A DNA stretch of 5,342 nucleotides from an uncultured Eubacteriales bacterium (GTDB taxonomy: Bacteria; Bacillota_A; Clostridia; Lachnospirales; Cellulosilyticaceae), in contig USPX01000160.1 in assembly GCA_900556665.1 (NCBI GenBank), positions 1 to 5,342 on the forward strand. The letters are read 5' to 3'. The position numbers and the translations under genes were made by a program. The stretch's first letter is position 1. The number at the start of each line of letters is the position of its first letter. This document shows, in pieces, positions 1-5,342 of the stretch. Below the pieces are notes generated by a model that had not been told where the DNA came from, ran no database searches, and saw only the letters and a program-made list of their open reading frames with translations.

Positions 1-403
1 CACCAATGATCTTCTTACTTCCATTTCCTATAACATTTCCTCTAACAATAAGATCTTTAACATTCCCTCCGTTTTCTATATAACGAAAGAAACCTTGATT
101 ACTTCCACTAGCGGATAAATTTACACCACTAATCATATGGCCATTACCTTCAAAGGTTCCGCCAAATATAGGAATTCCTATAAAATCTTTTCCTGAAACA
201 TCTATATCTTTAGCAAGACTTACTATCTTTCCCCTGCTCCAAGTATCTAACTTACAGTCTTCTGCAAGCTTTATTAAATCCTCTGCACTACTGATTTGAA
301 TGTGGGAATCTACTTTTCCAAAAAGAGTATTGCCATTTCCTAATATCGAAAAAACTAAACATATACTGATTAAATACGCTGTCCATTTATTTCGTCTTCT
401 CAT
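1..403 (-). CDS. Secreted GLUG-motif repeat protein, N-terminal part (runs off the left edge)
   Basis: An open frame starts at ATG 403-401 and runs to the window edge without a stop, giving 134 codons of a longer protein. The start is set by AGGAGG nine bases upstream. The N-terminus is a signal peptide: MRRRNKW, then a hydrophobic core (about residues 8-22, TAYLISICLVFSILG); the cleavage site is unclear. After a segment resembling the usual entry to such domains (SSAEDLIKLAEDC, about 37-49) comes a GLUG-like pattern: FGGTFEGNGHMISGVNL (about 80-96), then QGFFRYIENGGNVKDLIVRGNV (in two blocks, about 102-123). In GLUG families such repeats build an elongated beta-rich surface structure. The start lies inside the end of the exporter gene (17-bp overlap), so the two are probably translationally coupled. 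Function beyond an exported repeat or adhesin-like protein cannot be told, because the C-terminus and any anchor are outside the window. Confidence 0.8.
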   Translation of the reverse strand, partial: MRRRNKWTAYLISICLVFSILGNGNTLFGKVDSHIQISSAEDLIKLAEDCKLDTWSRGKIVSLAKDIDVSGKDFIGIPIFGGTFEGNGHMISGVNLSASGSNQGFFRYIENGGNVKDLIVRGNVIGNGSKKIIG

Positions 404-2822
404 CTTCGGCTCCCTCCTTCTTTTCATCCTCTACTGCTGCACTTAAAGTCCCTTGAATTGTTCCTTTGAAATCGCCTTCAATCATACCTGATACATAACC
501 CTTCACATACCCATCCATTGCAAAGTTACCTTTTGGACCTCTGCCGTGGTCTGGTAAATTAATCGTAAAGGCTGTTTTTTCAATGATAAAATCACCTAAT
601 ACAAGAAGCTGTGGTAAGACACTCATAACCAATATAATAGAAATGATTGTTCCACGACCTAAACATAGTCCAATAGATGAAATCGCTTCTTCTGAAGACA
701 AGAAGCCAATGAAGATACCTGCTGCTGCCAAAATACATCCTGATGTAATAATGGTTGGGAAGCATTGATTTAAAGATTCGATAATCGCATCTTTTCTTGG
801 CATTATACGTTTTAACTCTTGATATCTCGTTGTAATAACAATGGCATAGTCAATGTTGGCACCCATTTGAATAGAGCTGACAATTAGATAACTTAAGAAG
901 AACATATTCTTACCTACAATGACTGGTTCCGAAAAGTTCATCCATATACTCCCTTCAATAATCATCATGAGCAAAATAGGTAGACCTGCTGATTGGAAGG
1001 TGAATATCAAAATAATCGTTACAAAAAGTGCCGATAAAATATTAATAATCATATTATCACGGATGAAACTAGAGCTTAAATCATAATCACTTGTGGAGTC
1101 TCCTACTACAAATCCACCTGCTTTATAATACTGGTTTATAATTTCATGTAACTCATCAATTTTACCGAAGGTTACTTCCCCTTCTTCCTCTAAATTCGTA
1201 TGTAACAAAATACGACTATAGTTCTTTCCTTTTAATTGTAGCTTTGCATCTGTGAGCTGCTCATTAATATCCTCTAATTCCTTAGCCATATCTTCTTCTA
1301 AGGTCACATAGCCTTCTTCTTTTTCTTCATACAAGAAATCAAACATGTCAATAAGCGGTACGCTATAATGATCAATACCTGCTACAATCTTACCGTAATT
1401 ATCATCCTTAGCTGCATAAGCTGAATAAAGTACATTGGCAACTTCAATGTCTAAATCCGTAATTTCTGCAAACTGACGAGGTGTTAAATCTTCTGTTAAA
1501 ATATAGCCATCCATAGCCTCTGTATTAGCTAATGCCTGCACAGAATCTACGAAATCTAGCCCTTCGATTTCACGAATCATACGTTCCTCTGCATTGTAAT
1601 CTCCTGCTGGTACCATGACTACAAGTAAGTTATCATCCCCAAAAGTATTTCTGATTTTCTCCTCTGCTATTTGTGTGTTATTTCTTTTAATCGTAGTAAG
1701 TGTTGAATAACCATATACATAATGACACTTATTAGAAACAAAGAAACTTCCTATTAAAAGTACAATAAAGATTGGTGGCAAAATAAAGCGAAGCTTCATG
1801 CTTAATTTACCCCAAACAGTAATATTAGGTACAAAGTTTTTATGATGTGTTTTATCAATCCAAGGCGAAAATAACATTAATAGTCCTGGCATTAATGTAA
1901 ACACAGATAATAAACTAAATAAAATGGCCTTAATAAGTACACTTCCTAAATCAAAACCTAATTTAAATTGCATAAACATTAAAGCTACCATACCAGATAT
2001 AGTTGTTAGACTAGATGATGCTATTTCCGGTATAGCCTTACTTAAGGCTGTAATAACAGCTTCCCTTGCACCTAAATGCTCACGCTCCTCTGTATAGCGA
2101 TGACATAAAATAATGGCATAGTCAATAGCAAGAGCTAATTGAAGTACGACTGCAATAGAGTCTGATACGAATGAAATTTCACCTAATAAAAAGTTAGTTC
2201 CCTTATTTAAAATAGCTGCTACACCAAAGGTAATAATTAAAACAGGTACTTCCATATAAGTTTGACTTGTAAATAAAAGCACGACTAAGATAATAATTGC
2301 TACAATCACCATAACGGTATTCATTTCATTTTGAATAAGTTCTGCTTGCCCTGCACCTACTGCGCTTGAAATATATGTATCATATCCTGAGAGCTTCCCC
2401 TTTACCTTATTCATAGCTTCTACGCTAATCGCATCAGTTTCTTCTCCATCAAAGGTCACATTAAATAAAGCACTTGCTTCCTTATAATGGTCACTTGTAT
2501 CATCAAATTCTACAGACTTTACCCCTTTTATAATGGTTAGAGAGTCTGCAATTTGCTGCGCCTTCTCATACGACACATTATCCACCATAATCTTTGCTGA
2601 ACCATATGTGATAAACTCATCATCCATGATTGTTAATCCTTGTCTGGTCTGTGTCGAGTCTGGCAAATAATCTGTAATATCATCATCTACCTTTACCCAA
2701 GTAGATGCAATAACGCAAAAGATAATGGCAATAGCAAATGCTAGAAATAAACCTTTTCGTTTATCTACTATTAAGGTAGCCATCTGCTCCATAAAGCTTT
2801 TCTTTTCCTCTTCTTCTTTCAT
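387..2822 (-). CDS. MMPL/RND-superfamily exporter (12 membrane segments)
   Basis: An 811-residue membrane protein with the two-fold layout of MMPL (RND-type) transporters. Membrane segments are predicted by eye at about residues 24-43, 167-186, 193-208, 222-240, 264-284, 297-320, 346-363, 590-609, 613-630, 640-662, 689-707 and 724-745. Two large extracytoplasmic loops (about 44-166 and 364-589) follow segments 1 and 7; the second has an acidic, coiled-coil-like stretch around 495-532. The duplicated fourth segment of each half carries the family signature: DYAIILCHRYTEERE at 234-248 and DYAIVITTRYQELK at 658-671, whose aspartates are the likely proton-relay residues. Relatives export lipids, drugs or siderophores by proton motive force; the substrate here is unknown. 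The start is ATG 2822 with AGGAGG seven bases upstream. The C-terminal tail carries a regular glycine repeat (listed separately). It is the first gene of its transcription unit and overlaps the next gene by 17 bp. Confidence 0.93.
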   Translation of the reverse strand: MKEEEEKKSFMEQMATLIVDKRKGLFLAFAIAIIFCVIASTWVKVDDDITDYLPDSTQTRQGLTIMDDEFITYGSAKIMVDNVSYEKAQQIADSLTIIKGVKSVEFDDTSDHYKEASALFNVTFDGEETDAISVEAMNKVKGKLSGYDTYISSAVGAGQAELIQNEMNTVMVIVAIIILVVLLFTSQTYMEVPVLIITFGVAAILNKGTNFLLGEISFVSDSIAVVLQLALAIDYAIILCHRYTEEREHLGAREAVITALSKAIPEIASSSLTTISGMVALMFMQFKLGFDLGSVLIKAILFSLLSVFTLMPGLLMLFSPWIDKTHHKNFVPNITVWGKLSMKLRFILPPIFIVLLIGSFFVSNKCHYVYGYSTLTTIKRNNTQIAEEKIRNTFGDDNLLVVMVPAGDYNAEERMIREIEGLDFVDSVQALANTEAMDGYILTEDLTPRQFAEITDLDIEVANVLYSAYAAKDDNYGKIVAGIDHYSVPLIDMFDFLYEEKEEGYVTLEEDMAKELEDINEQLTDAKLQLKGKNYSRILLHTNLEEEGEVTFGKIDELHEIINQYYKAGGFVVGDSTSDYDLSSSFIRDNMIINILSALFVTIILIFTFQSAGLPILLMMIIEGSIWMNFSEPVIVGKNMFFLSYLIVSSIQMGANIDYAIVITTRYQELKRIMPRKDAIIESLNQCFPTIITSGCILAAAGIFIGFLSSEEAISSIGLCLGRGTIISIILVMSVLPQLLVLGDFIIEKTAFTINLPDHGRGPKGNFAMDGYVKGYVSGMIEGDFKGTIQGTLSAAVEDEKKEGAEDEKTK
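413..418 (-). promoter_or_regulatory. Ribosome binding site of the GLUG protein, inside the exporter gene
   Basis: On the minus strand AGGAGG (within AAGGAGGGAG) lies nine bases before ATG 403. It sits inside the last codons of the exporter gene, so ribosomes finishing the exporter can re-initiate here. It decides the start of the otherwise incomplete downstream gene. Confidence 0.75.
429..512 (-). repeat. Glycine-every-fourth-residue (GX3) repeat encoding the exporter tail
   Basis: Codons 771-798 of the exporter encode seven consecutive four-residue units: GYVK, GYVS, GMIE, GDFK, GTIQ, GTLS, AAVE. Glycine is in position one of the first six (771, 775, 779, 783, 787, 791), replaced by alanine in the seventh. 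Position three is always hydrophobic (V, V, I, F, I, L, V) and position four is always polar or charged. A strongly charged terminus (DEKKEGAEDEKTK) follows. By the 12-segment topology the tail should be cytoplasmic. The glycine spacing recalls glycine zippers and the deca-GX3 motif of Yae1/Lto1, but homology is not claimed. Confidence 0.8.
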
Positions 2823-2829
2823 GTTATGC

Positions 2830-2835
2830 CCTCCT
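2830..2835 (-). promoter_or_regulatory. Ribosome binding site of the exporter
   Basis: AGGAGG on the minus strand, within GGGGAGGAGGG, seven bases before ATG 2822. This is a very strong Shine-Dalgarno match and fixes the exporter start. Confidence 0.85.
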
Positions 2836-2895
2836 CCCCTATAGGCTTATGCAAAATCATTCATAGGAATTACTCTAACTATTTACTTCAAGCCC

Positions 2896-2924
2896 ATTAT
2901 ATAACCTTACATCCATATTTTAAA
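2896..2924 (-). promoter_or_regulatory. Sigma-A-like promoter of the exporter unit
   Basis: On the minus strand a -35 TTTAAA (2924-2919, four of six bases of TTGACA) is followed after 17 bases by a perfect -10 TATAAT (2901-2896). Transcription would start near 2889, leaving an untranslated leader of about 65 nt before ATG 2822. It lies between the terminator of the fasciclin gene and the exporter, so the exporter and GLUG genes form their own unit. It is inferred from sequence only. Confidence 0.65.
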
Positions 2925-2949
2925 TTTACAATCTAAAGAAATTGTAAAT
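2924..2949. promoter_or_regulatory. Candidate operator: 9-8-9 inverted repeat at the exporter promoter
   Basis: Perfect arms ATTTACAAT (2924-2932) and ATTGTAAAT (2941-2949) are separated by eight bases. The repeat abuts the -35 box, with one shared base, which suits binding of a dimeric regulator. TetR- or MarR-family repressors often control MMPL/RND exporters, but none is encoded in this window, so the regulator is unknown. In such AT-rich DNA a nine-base dyad is suggestive rather than proven. Confidence 0.45.
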
Positions 2950-2991
2950 AATGCAACAATTCTTCTAAATAATCTAACTACTTTTCCTAAA

Positions 2992-3028
2992 AATAAAGAG
3001 ATGTAAAGTCACTTTACATCTCTTTATT
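2992..3028 (-). terminator. Rho-independent terminator after the fasciclin gene
   Basis: A perfect 17-bp stem (2992-3008 with 3012-3028) closes on a three-base loop. On the minus strand it begins 41 bases after the fasciclin stop codon, and its 3' side runs into TTATTTTTAGG, a U-rich tail. It separates the anchor-A/fasciclin unit from the exporter unit. The stem is AT-rich but long. Confidence 0.85.
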
Positions 3029-3069
3029 AAACGATTATTCACTTTTATTTAAAAGCTTCTTATTAAAGC

Positions 3070-3588
3070 CTAAGGCATCATCACTGTATCAATAACGTGA
3101 ATCACCCCATTACTTGCCCCCATATCTGCTTTTAAAACCTTTGCCCCATCAATATAAATATCTTTTCCCTTAACTTCTACTTTAGCTGGTTTACCATTTA
3201 ACATAGTCACTTCTTGGTTATTAAGTTTCATTACTTCTTCCCCAGGTAATTTGCCTTTTGTTACATGATAAGTAAGTATATCTTTAAGTTGATCTTTATT
3301 TTCTGGTTTTAAAAGATTATCAAGTGCACCCTTTGGCAATTGTTCAAAAGCACGATTATTTGGGACGAATATAGTGTAAGGTCCTTCACCTTTTAAAGTT
3401 TCTGTAAGCCCTGCTTCATCTAAAGCTTTTAAAATAGTTGAAAACTGCTTATCATCCTTTTTTAGTACATCTACTATATTCTTATTTTGTCCGTTTGACG
3501 TATTAGATTGTGCATACACTCCTATGCAGAATAAAAATGTAAATGTAGCTACTACACATAGTAATATGCCCTTCCATGTTCTTTTCAT
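3070..3588 (-). CDS. Secreted single-domain fasciclin (FAS1) protein
   Basis: A 172-residue protein starting at ATG 3588, chosen because AGGAG lies seven bases upstream and the signal peptide begins exactly there. A longer in-frame start at 3636 would add 16 residues without a ribosome binding site and bury the signal. Residues 1-26 are a signal peptide (MKRTWKG, a hydrophobic core, then cleavage likely after VYA). A short NTSNGQNKN linker leads to one FAS1 domain (about 37-172). The H1 motif is YTIFVPNNRAFEQLP (71-85), the YH motif is LTYHV (105-109), and the H2 motif is NGVIHVIDTVMMP (160-172). FAS1 domains mediate adhesion to matrix or other cells; bacterial forms of this size are usually secreted or surface-associated. 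No membrane anchor or sorting signal is present. The gene starts 88 bases after the anchor-A stop and is followed by a terminator, so it probably closes that operon. Confidence 0.93.
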   Translation of the reverse strand: MKRTWKGILLCVVATFTFLFCIGVYAQSNTSNGQNKNIVDVLKKDDKQFSTILKALDEAGLTETLKGEGPYTIFVPNNRAFEQLPKGALDNLLKPENKDQLKDILTYHVTKGKLPGEEVMKLNNQEVTMLNGKPAKVEVKGKDIYIDGAKVLKADMGASNGVIHVIDTVMMP

Positions 3589-3595
3589 TATTTCA

Positions 3596-3600
3596 CTCCT
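3596..3600 (-). promoter_or_regulatory. Ribosome binding site that fixes the fasciclin start
   Basis: AGGAG on the minus strand, seven bases before ATG 3588. It selects this start over the in-frame codon at 3636, which has no Shine-Dalgarno sequence. Confidence 0.8.
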
Positions 3601-3676
3601 TAAATTGTTTAAAATTACCCAAATTAATTTATCCAATTTAAGAAGAATTATTCCATCTATAATAATCTACTATAAA

Positions 3677-4705
3677 TTAGTTTAAGCTCATCCAGTATTC
3701 AAGTTCAGCTAAATTAGGACATGTAACAGGTGGAATTTTACCTCTAAAGACATTATTATGTCCTTCGAAGCTTCCTTCTGAAACAAATGAATTTGCAATA
3801 AATGTTCCTTCAATATGTCCCCATCCTGCTACTTTAAAATCACCAGATGGTGCTAATACACTACCATAAATCGTTCCTGCTACCGGAACACTTAAACCTG
3901 TATAAGCAAATGGTAAGTTCCAAAGAATATTACCTGCATAGTTTGTAGCAAGTTCACTATCTCCATTAATGGTCATTTGACCTGTTTGACCAATTGCATT
4001 ACCAAATGAGTTAATAATAATTGTAGGATTCTTTGATAAGTCTACATTTTTAATTTTGATTTCACCTAATTTAGTGATTTCTTTTGGCAGTGTGAAGATA
4101 ATTCTGTTGCCAGGGTTATCTGGTGCAATAAGTTCTAATGAGTTAGGATCATATGGGTTAACTTTTACTGTACCATTAGGGATTTTTAAAGCTAAGAAAT
4201 ATGATAATGTCATATATTTTGCTTGTAATGCTTTAAAATCAATGATATCTTTATTTACATCCATTTCATCAATTGTTACGTTAGCTGTTGCTTCAGTTTT
4301 TACATTTGCTTTATTATTGGTGATGATGTTTCCGTTTACATGACCACTCTTAATTGATAATGTACCATCATTTCCTAAAACCATTGCTACTGGATATGGT
4401 GCTTCATTTTGATTAATATATGGTGCAATAGCATAACGGTTATAAACTGCTTTATTACCTACTGCTATTCTACCTTGTGCATCGCCATCAGTCATTTCAT
4501 GTCTATCAAATATAAAGAAGTTAAAGCTTCCGGCTACCCATAAAGGACTAGTCATAGGTATTGTTTCTCTAACTAACATTGCTTCTTCAGACAAACCTGA
4601 TAAGTCCTCAGCTACTGCATCCCCACATGGTTGTGGAGTAGCTTCTACTGCTTGACCTGTTATTAATATCTTGTGCCCATACACAACTCCCCATAGTTGA
4701 ACCAA
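3677..4705 (-). CDS. Choice-of-anchor A family secreted protein, body (out of frame with its signal peptide)
   Basis: An open frame of 342 codons encodes a recognisable choice-of-anchor A (collagen-binding-like) domain, an extracellular beta-rich adhesin module. Numbering from TTG 4705, the domain entry is SPLWVAGSFNFFIFDRH (53-69), then GRIAVGNKA (78-86) and SGHVNGNIITNN (120-131). A helix-like DFKALQAKYMTLSYFLA follows (156-172). The C-terminal signature is PVAGTIYGSVLAPSGDF (274-290) and HIEGTFIANSF with FEGHNNVFRGK (297-323). It ends at TCPNLAELEYWMSLN with no LPXTG, PEP-CTERM or membrane anchor, so it is probably released or held non-covalently. TTG 4705 is not a convincing start: it directly follows an in-frame TGA and lacks a ribosome binding site. 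The real start is probably GTG 4754 in another frame (separate entry); one base too many or two too few within 4608-4705 would explain it. The fasciclin gene lies 88 bases downstream with no terminator between. Confidence 0.82.
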   Translation of the reverse strand: MVQLWGVVYGHKILITGQAVEATPQPCGDAVAEDLSGLSEEAMLVRETIPMTSPLWVAGSFNFFIFDRHEMTDGDAQGRIAVGNKAVYNRYAIAPYINQNEAPYPVAMVLGNDGTLSIKSGHVNGNIITNNKANVKTEATANVTIDEMDVNKDIIDFKALQAKYMTLSYFLALKIPNGTVKVNPYDPNSLELIAPDNPGNRIIFTLPKEITKLGEIKIKNVDLSKNPTIIINSFGNAIGQTGQMTINGDSELATNYAGNILWNLPFAYTGLSVPVAGTIYGSVLAPSGDFKVAGWGHIEGTFIANSFVSEGSFEGHNNVFRGKIPPVTCPNLAELEYWMSLN

Positions 4706-4754
4706 TCATTGCTAACATAAGCATTTGTGCTAATTTTCCCCTTAATAACTTCAC
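4608..4754 (-). pseudogene. Displaced start and signal peptide of the choice-of-anchor A gene
   Basis: GTG 4754, preceded at eight bases by AGGAGG, opens a 48-codon frame ending at TGA 4610-4608. Residues 1-27 form a convincing signal peptide: KLLRGK, a hydrophobic core LAQMLMLAMIGSTMGS, then CVWA with cleavage likely before QD. After about residue 32 it turns into an unlikely serine-rich tail (RSSSRSYSTTMWGCSS) that overlaps the anchor-A body in another frame. Skipping one base near AATAAC/AGG (about 4655-4665) would join AQDINN directly to GQAVEATPQP of the body. A GGGG run further upstream is an alternative site for a base-count error. MGSC could also be read as a weak lipobox, but the VWA site fits better. 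Whether this is a true mutation, a sequencing error or recoding cannot be settled here. Confidence 0.7.
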
Positions 4755-4762
4755 GCGTACCG

Positions 4763-4768
4763 CCTCCT
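4763..4768 (-). promoter_or_regulatory. Ribosome binding site for GTG 4754
   Basis: A perfect AGGAGG on the minus strand, eight bases before GTG 4754. It is the main evidence that translation of the anchor-A gene begins at the signal peptide and not at TTG 4705. Confidence 0.85.
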
Positions 4769-4804
4769 ATAAATTTTTAATATACTAACCATCTAATTAA
4801 TGAT

Positions 4805-4832
4805 ATTATATAATTATCTTTCATTTTGTACA
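4805..4832 (-). promoter_or_regulatory. Proximal promoter of the anchor-A/fasciclin unit
   Basis: On the minus strand a perfect -10 TATAAT (4810-4805) has a -35 candidate TGTACA (4832-4827, four of six bases) at a 16-base spacing. The start would be near 4798, about 45 nt before GTG 4754. The -35 box lies in one arm of an 18-bp palindrome. The flanking DNA is AT-rich, which raises the chance of a fortuitous -10. Confidence 0.5.
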
Positions 4833-4845
4833 TAAGCTTATGTAC
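4828..4845. promoter_or_regulatory. Candidate operator: perfect 18-bp palindrome upstream of the anchor-A gene
   Basis: GTACATAAGCTTATGTAC is a perfect palindrome with no spacer, and its edges do not extend. It overlaps the proximal -35 box, the place expected for a dimeric repressor to block RNA polymerase. No regulator gene is visible nearby. Nine independent matching base pairs are unlikely by chance at one chosen site, but chance across the whole window is not negligible. Confidence 0.5.
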
Positions 4846-5083
4846 CACTTAAATCAATAGACTTTAATTACGCTTGAATCATTTTCCCTGTTATAAAGAC
4901 TTTCTTATATTTACTTTATCCCCCCTCTTAAACAACCTATATCTATCACCAAGATGTGCAATAACACCTAGGATGTTCTTACGTTGTAATATAGCATTTT
5001 GCCTATTCTAGTAGCTTATTTTTAAAATTTTTATATATAATTGCCAAGCAACTCCTGTTAATTTTTATTGTTATTTTTAAATG

Positions 5084-5112
5084 ATTATACAACATACATT
5101 TCTAAGTTTCAA
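5084..5112 (-). promoter_or_regulatory. Distal sigma-A promoter with a long leader
   Basis: On the minus strand TTGAAA (5112-5107, five of six) and a perfect TATAAT (5089-5084) are spaced by exactly 17 bases, the best promoter match in the window. Transcription would start near 5077. No gene starts directly downstream, so it would make a leader of about 320 nt for the anchor-A gene, or a separate small RNA. Confidence 0.55.
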
Positions 5113-5342
5113 TATGTTTAGAAAATTTAATCATATTTTTATATTCAAAAACTCTTCAACAAAAGGCTTTTTATTATTATTTTTTATATTTACACTTCAT
5201 CCAAAAGGTATCTATCCATTAATTTATCCCCTTTATTTTACCTACGTTCATAATACCTAATAAACAACTTTTTTAACATTCTATTACTAAAACGCAAAAG
5301 TAAAACTTAACTTTTTAACTAAACATTTAACTAAAATATTTA

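Larger units (their letters stand above)
4771..5342. other. Non-coding upstream region of about 570 bases
   Basis: No convincing gene is found on either strand. It contains the two promoters and the palindrome listed above. Between them, 4921-4980 is clearly richer in GC (24 of 60 bases) than, for example, 5101-5160 (11 of 60). On the minus strand 5007-4894 is open for 38 codons between TAG (5010-5008) and TAA (4893-4891). It would read ILQRKNILGVIAHLGDRYR and onward, but has no ATG start or ribosome binding site. The end at 5300-5340 is very AT-rich with short TTAACT repeats. No known riboswitch was recognised. Confidence 0.6.

Noticed and set aside
583..768. 61-codon open frame on the plus strand
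   Set aside because: It lies wholly antisense within the exporter gene, has no ribosome binding site and shows no recognisable domain.
3589..3636. Longer N-terminus for the fasciclin protein
   Set aside because: The added 16 residues precede a normal signal peptide and include the ribosome binding site as codons; ATG 3588 is better.
3601..3676. Weak AT hairpin between the anchor-A and fasciclin genes
   Set aside because: ATTATT/AATAAT pairing is only six base pairs and is not followed by a convincing U tract, so no terminator was called.
4056..4343. 95-codon open frame on the plus strand with a hydrophobic stretch
   Set aside because: It is antisense to the anchor-A domain; the hydrophobicity is a by-product of the reverse codons of that gene.
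4894..5007. Possible small gene or gene remnant of 38 codons on the minus strand
   Set aside because: No ATG or ribosome binding site and no family recognised; kept only as part of the leader finding.
4771..5077. c-di-GMP riboswitch upstream of an adhesin
   Set aside because: I looked for the conserved core because such riboswitches often control surface proteins, but found no matching sequence or stem.
5307..5335. Three TTAACT copies, including a 10-base direct repeat TTTAACTAAA (5314-5323, 5326-5335)
   Set aside because: Short and in extremely AT-rich DNA; such repeats are expected by chance. No array or attachment-site structure.

Overview
The window is AT-rich (coding about two-thirds AT, the right end lower still in GC). 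All four recognisable genes lie on the minus strand, so transcription runs from right to left. Strong AGGAGG-type ribosome binding sites, sigma-A-like promoters, short signal peptides and the protein families present point to a low-GC Gram-positive anaerobe of the Clostridia, perhaps Lachnospirales. That assignment is inference from style and families; no marker gene is present.

In transcription order: (a) 4771-5342 is non-coding. It holds a good distal promoter (5084-5112), a leader of about 320 nt with a GC-richer block, and a proximal promoter (4805-4832) whose -35 overlaps a perfect 18-bp palindrome (4828-4845). (b) 3677-4754 encodes a choice-of-anchor A type secreted adhesin-like protein. 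Its signal peptide (GTG start at 4754, ideal ribosome binding site) and its body (open from 4705) are in different frames, so the gene is frameshifted, a sequencing error, or recoded. (c) 3070-3588 is a small secreted protein with a single fasciclin (FAS1) domain, probably co-transcribed with (b) and ended by a near-perfect hairpin terminator at 2992-3028. (d) A second transcription unit starts from a sigma-A promoter at 2896-2924, flanked by a 9-8-9 inverted repeat that looks like a repressor operator. It encodes an 811-residue MMPL/RND-type exporter (387-2822). (e) The exporter's end overlaps by 17 bp the start of a secreted GLUG-repeat protein that runs off the left edge (1-403).

The theme is the cell surface. 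One unit makes two exported, probably adhesive proteins; the other makes a proton-driven RND-family exporter translationally coupled to an exported beta-rich repeat protein. No mobile element, CRISPR array, tRNA or rRNA is visible. The points most worth a second look are the frameshift between signal peptide and body in the anchor-A gene, the regular glycine-every-fourth-residue tail of the exporter, the two promoter-associated palindromes, and the long leader upstream of the anchor-A gene.
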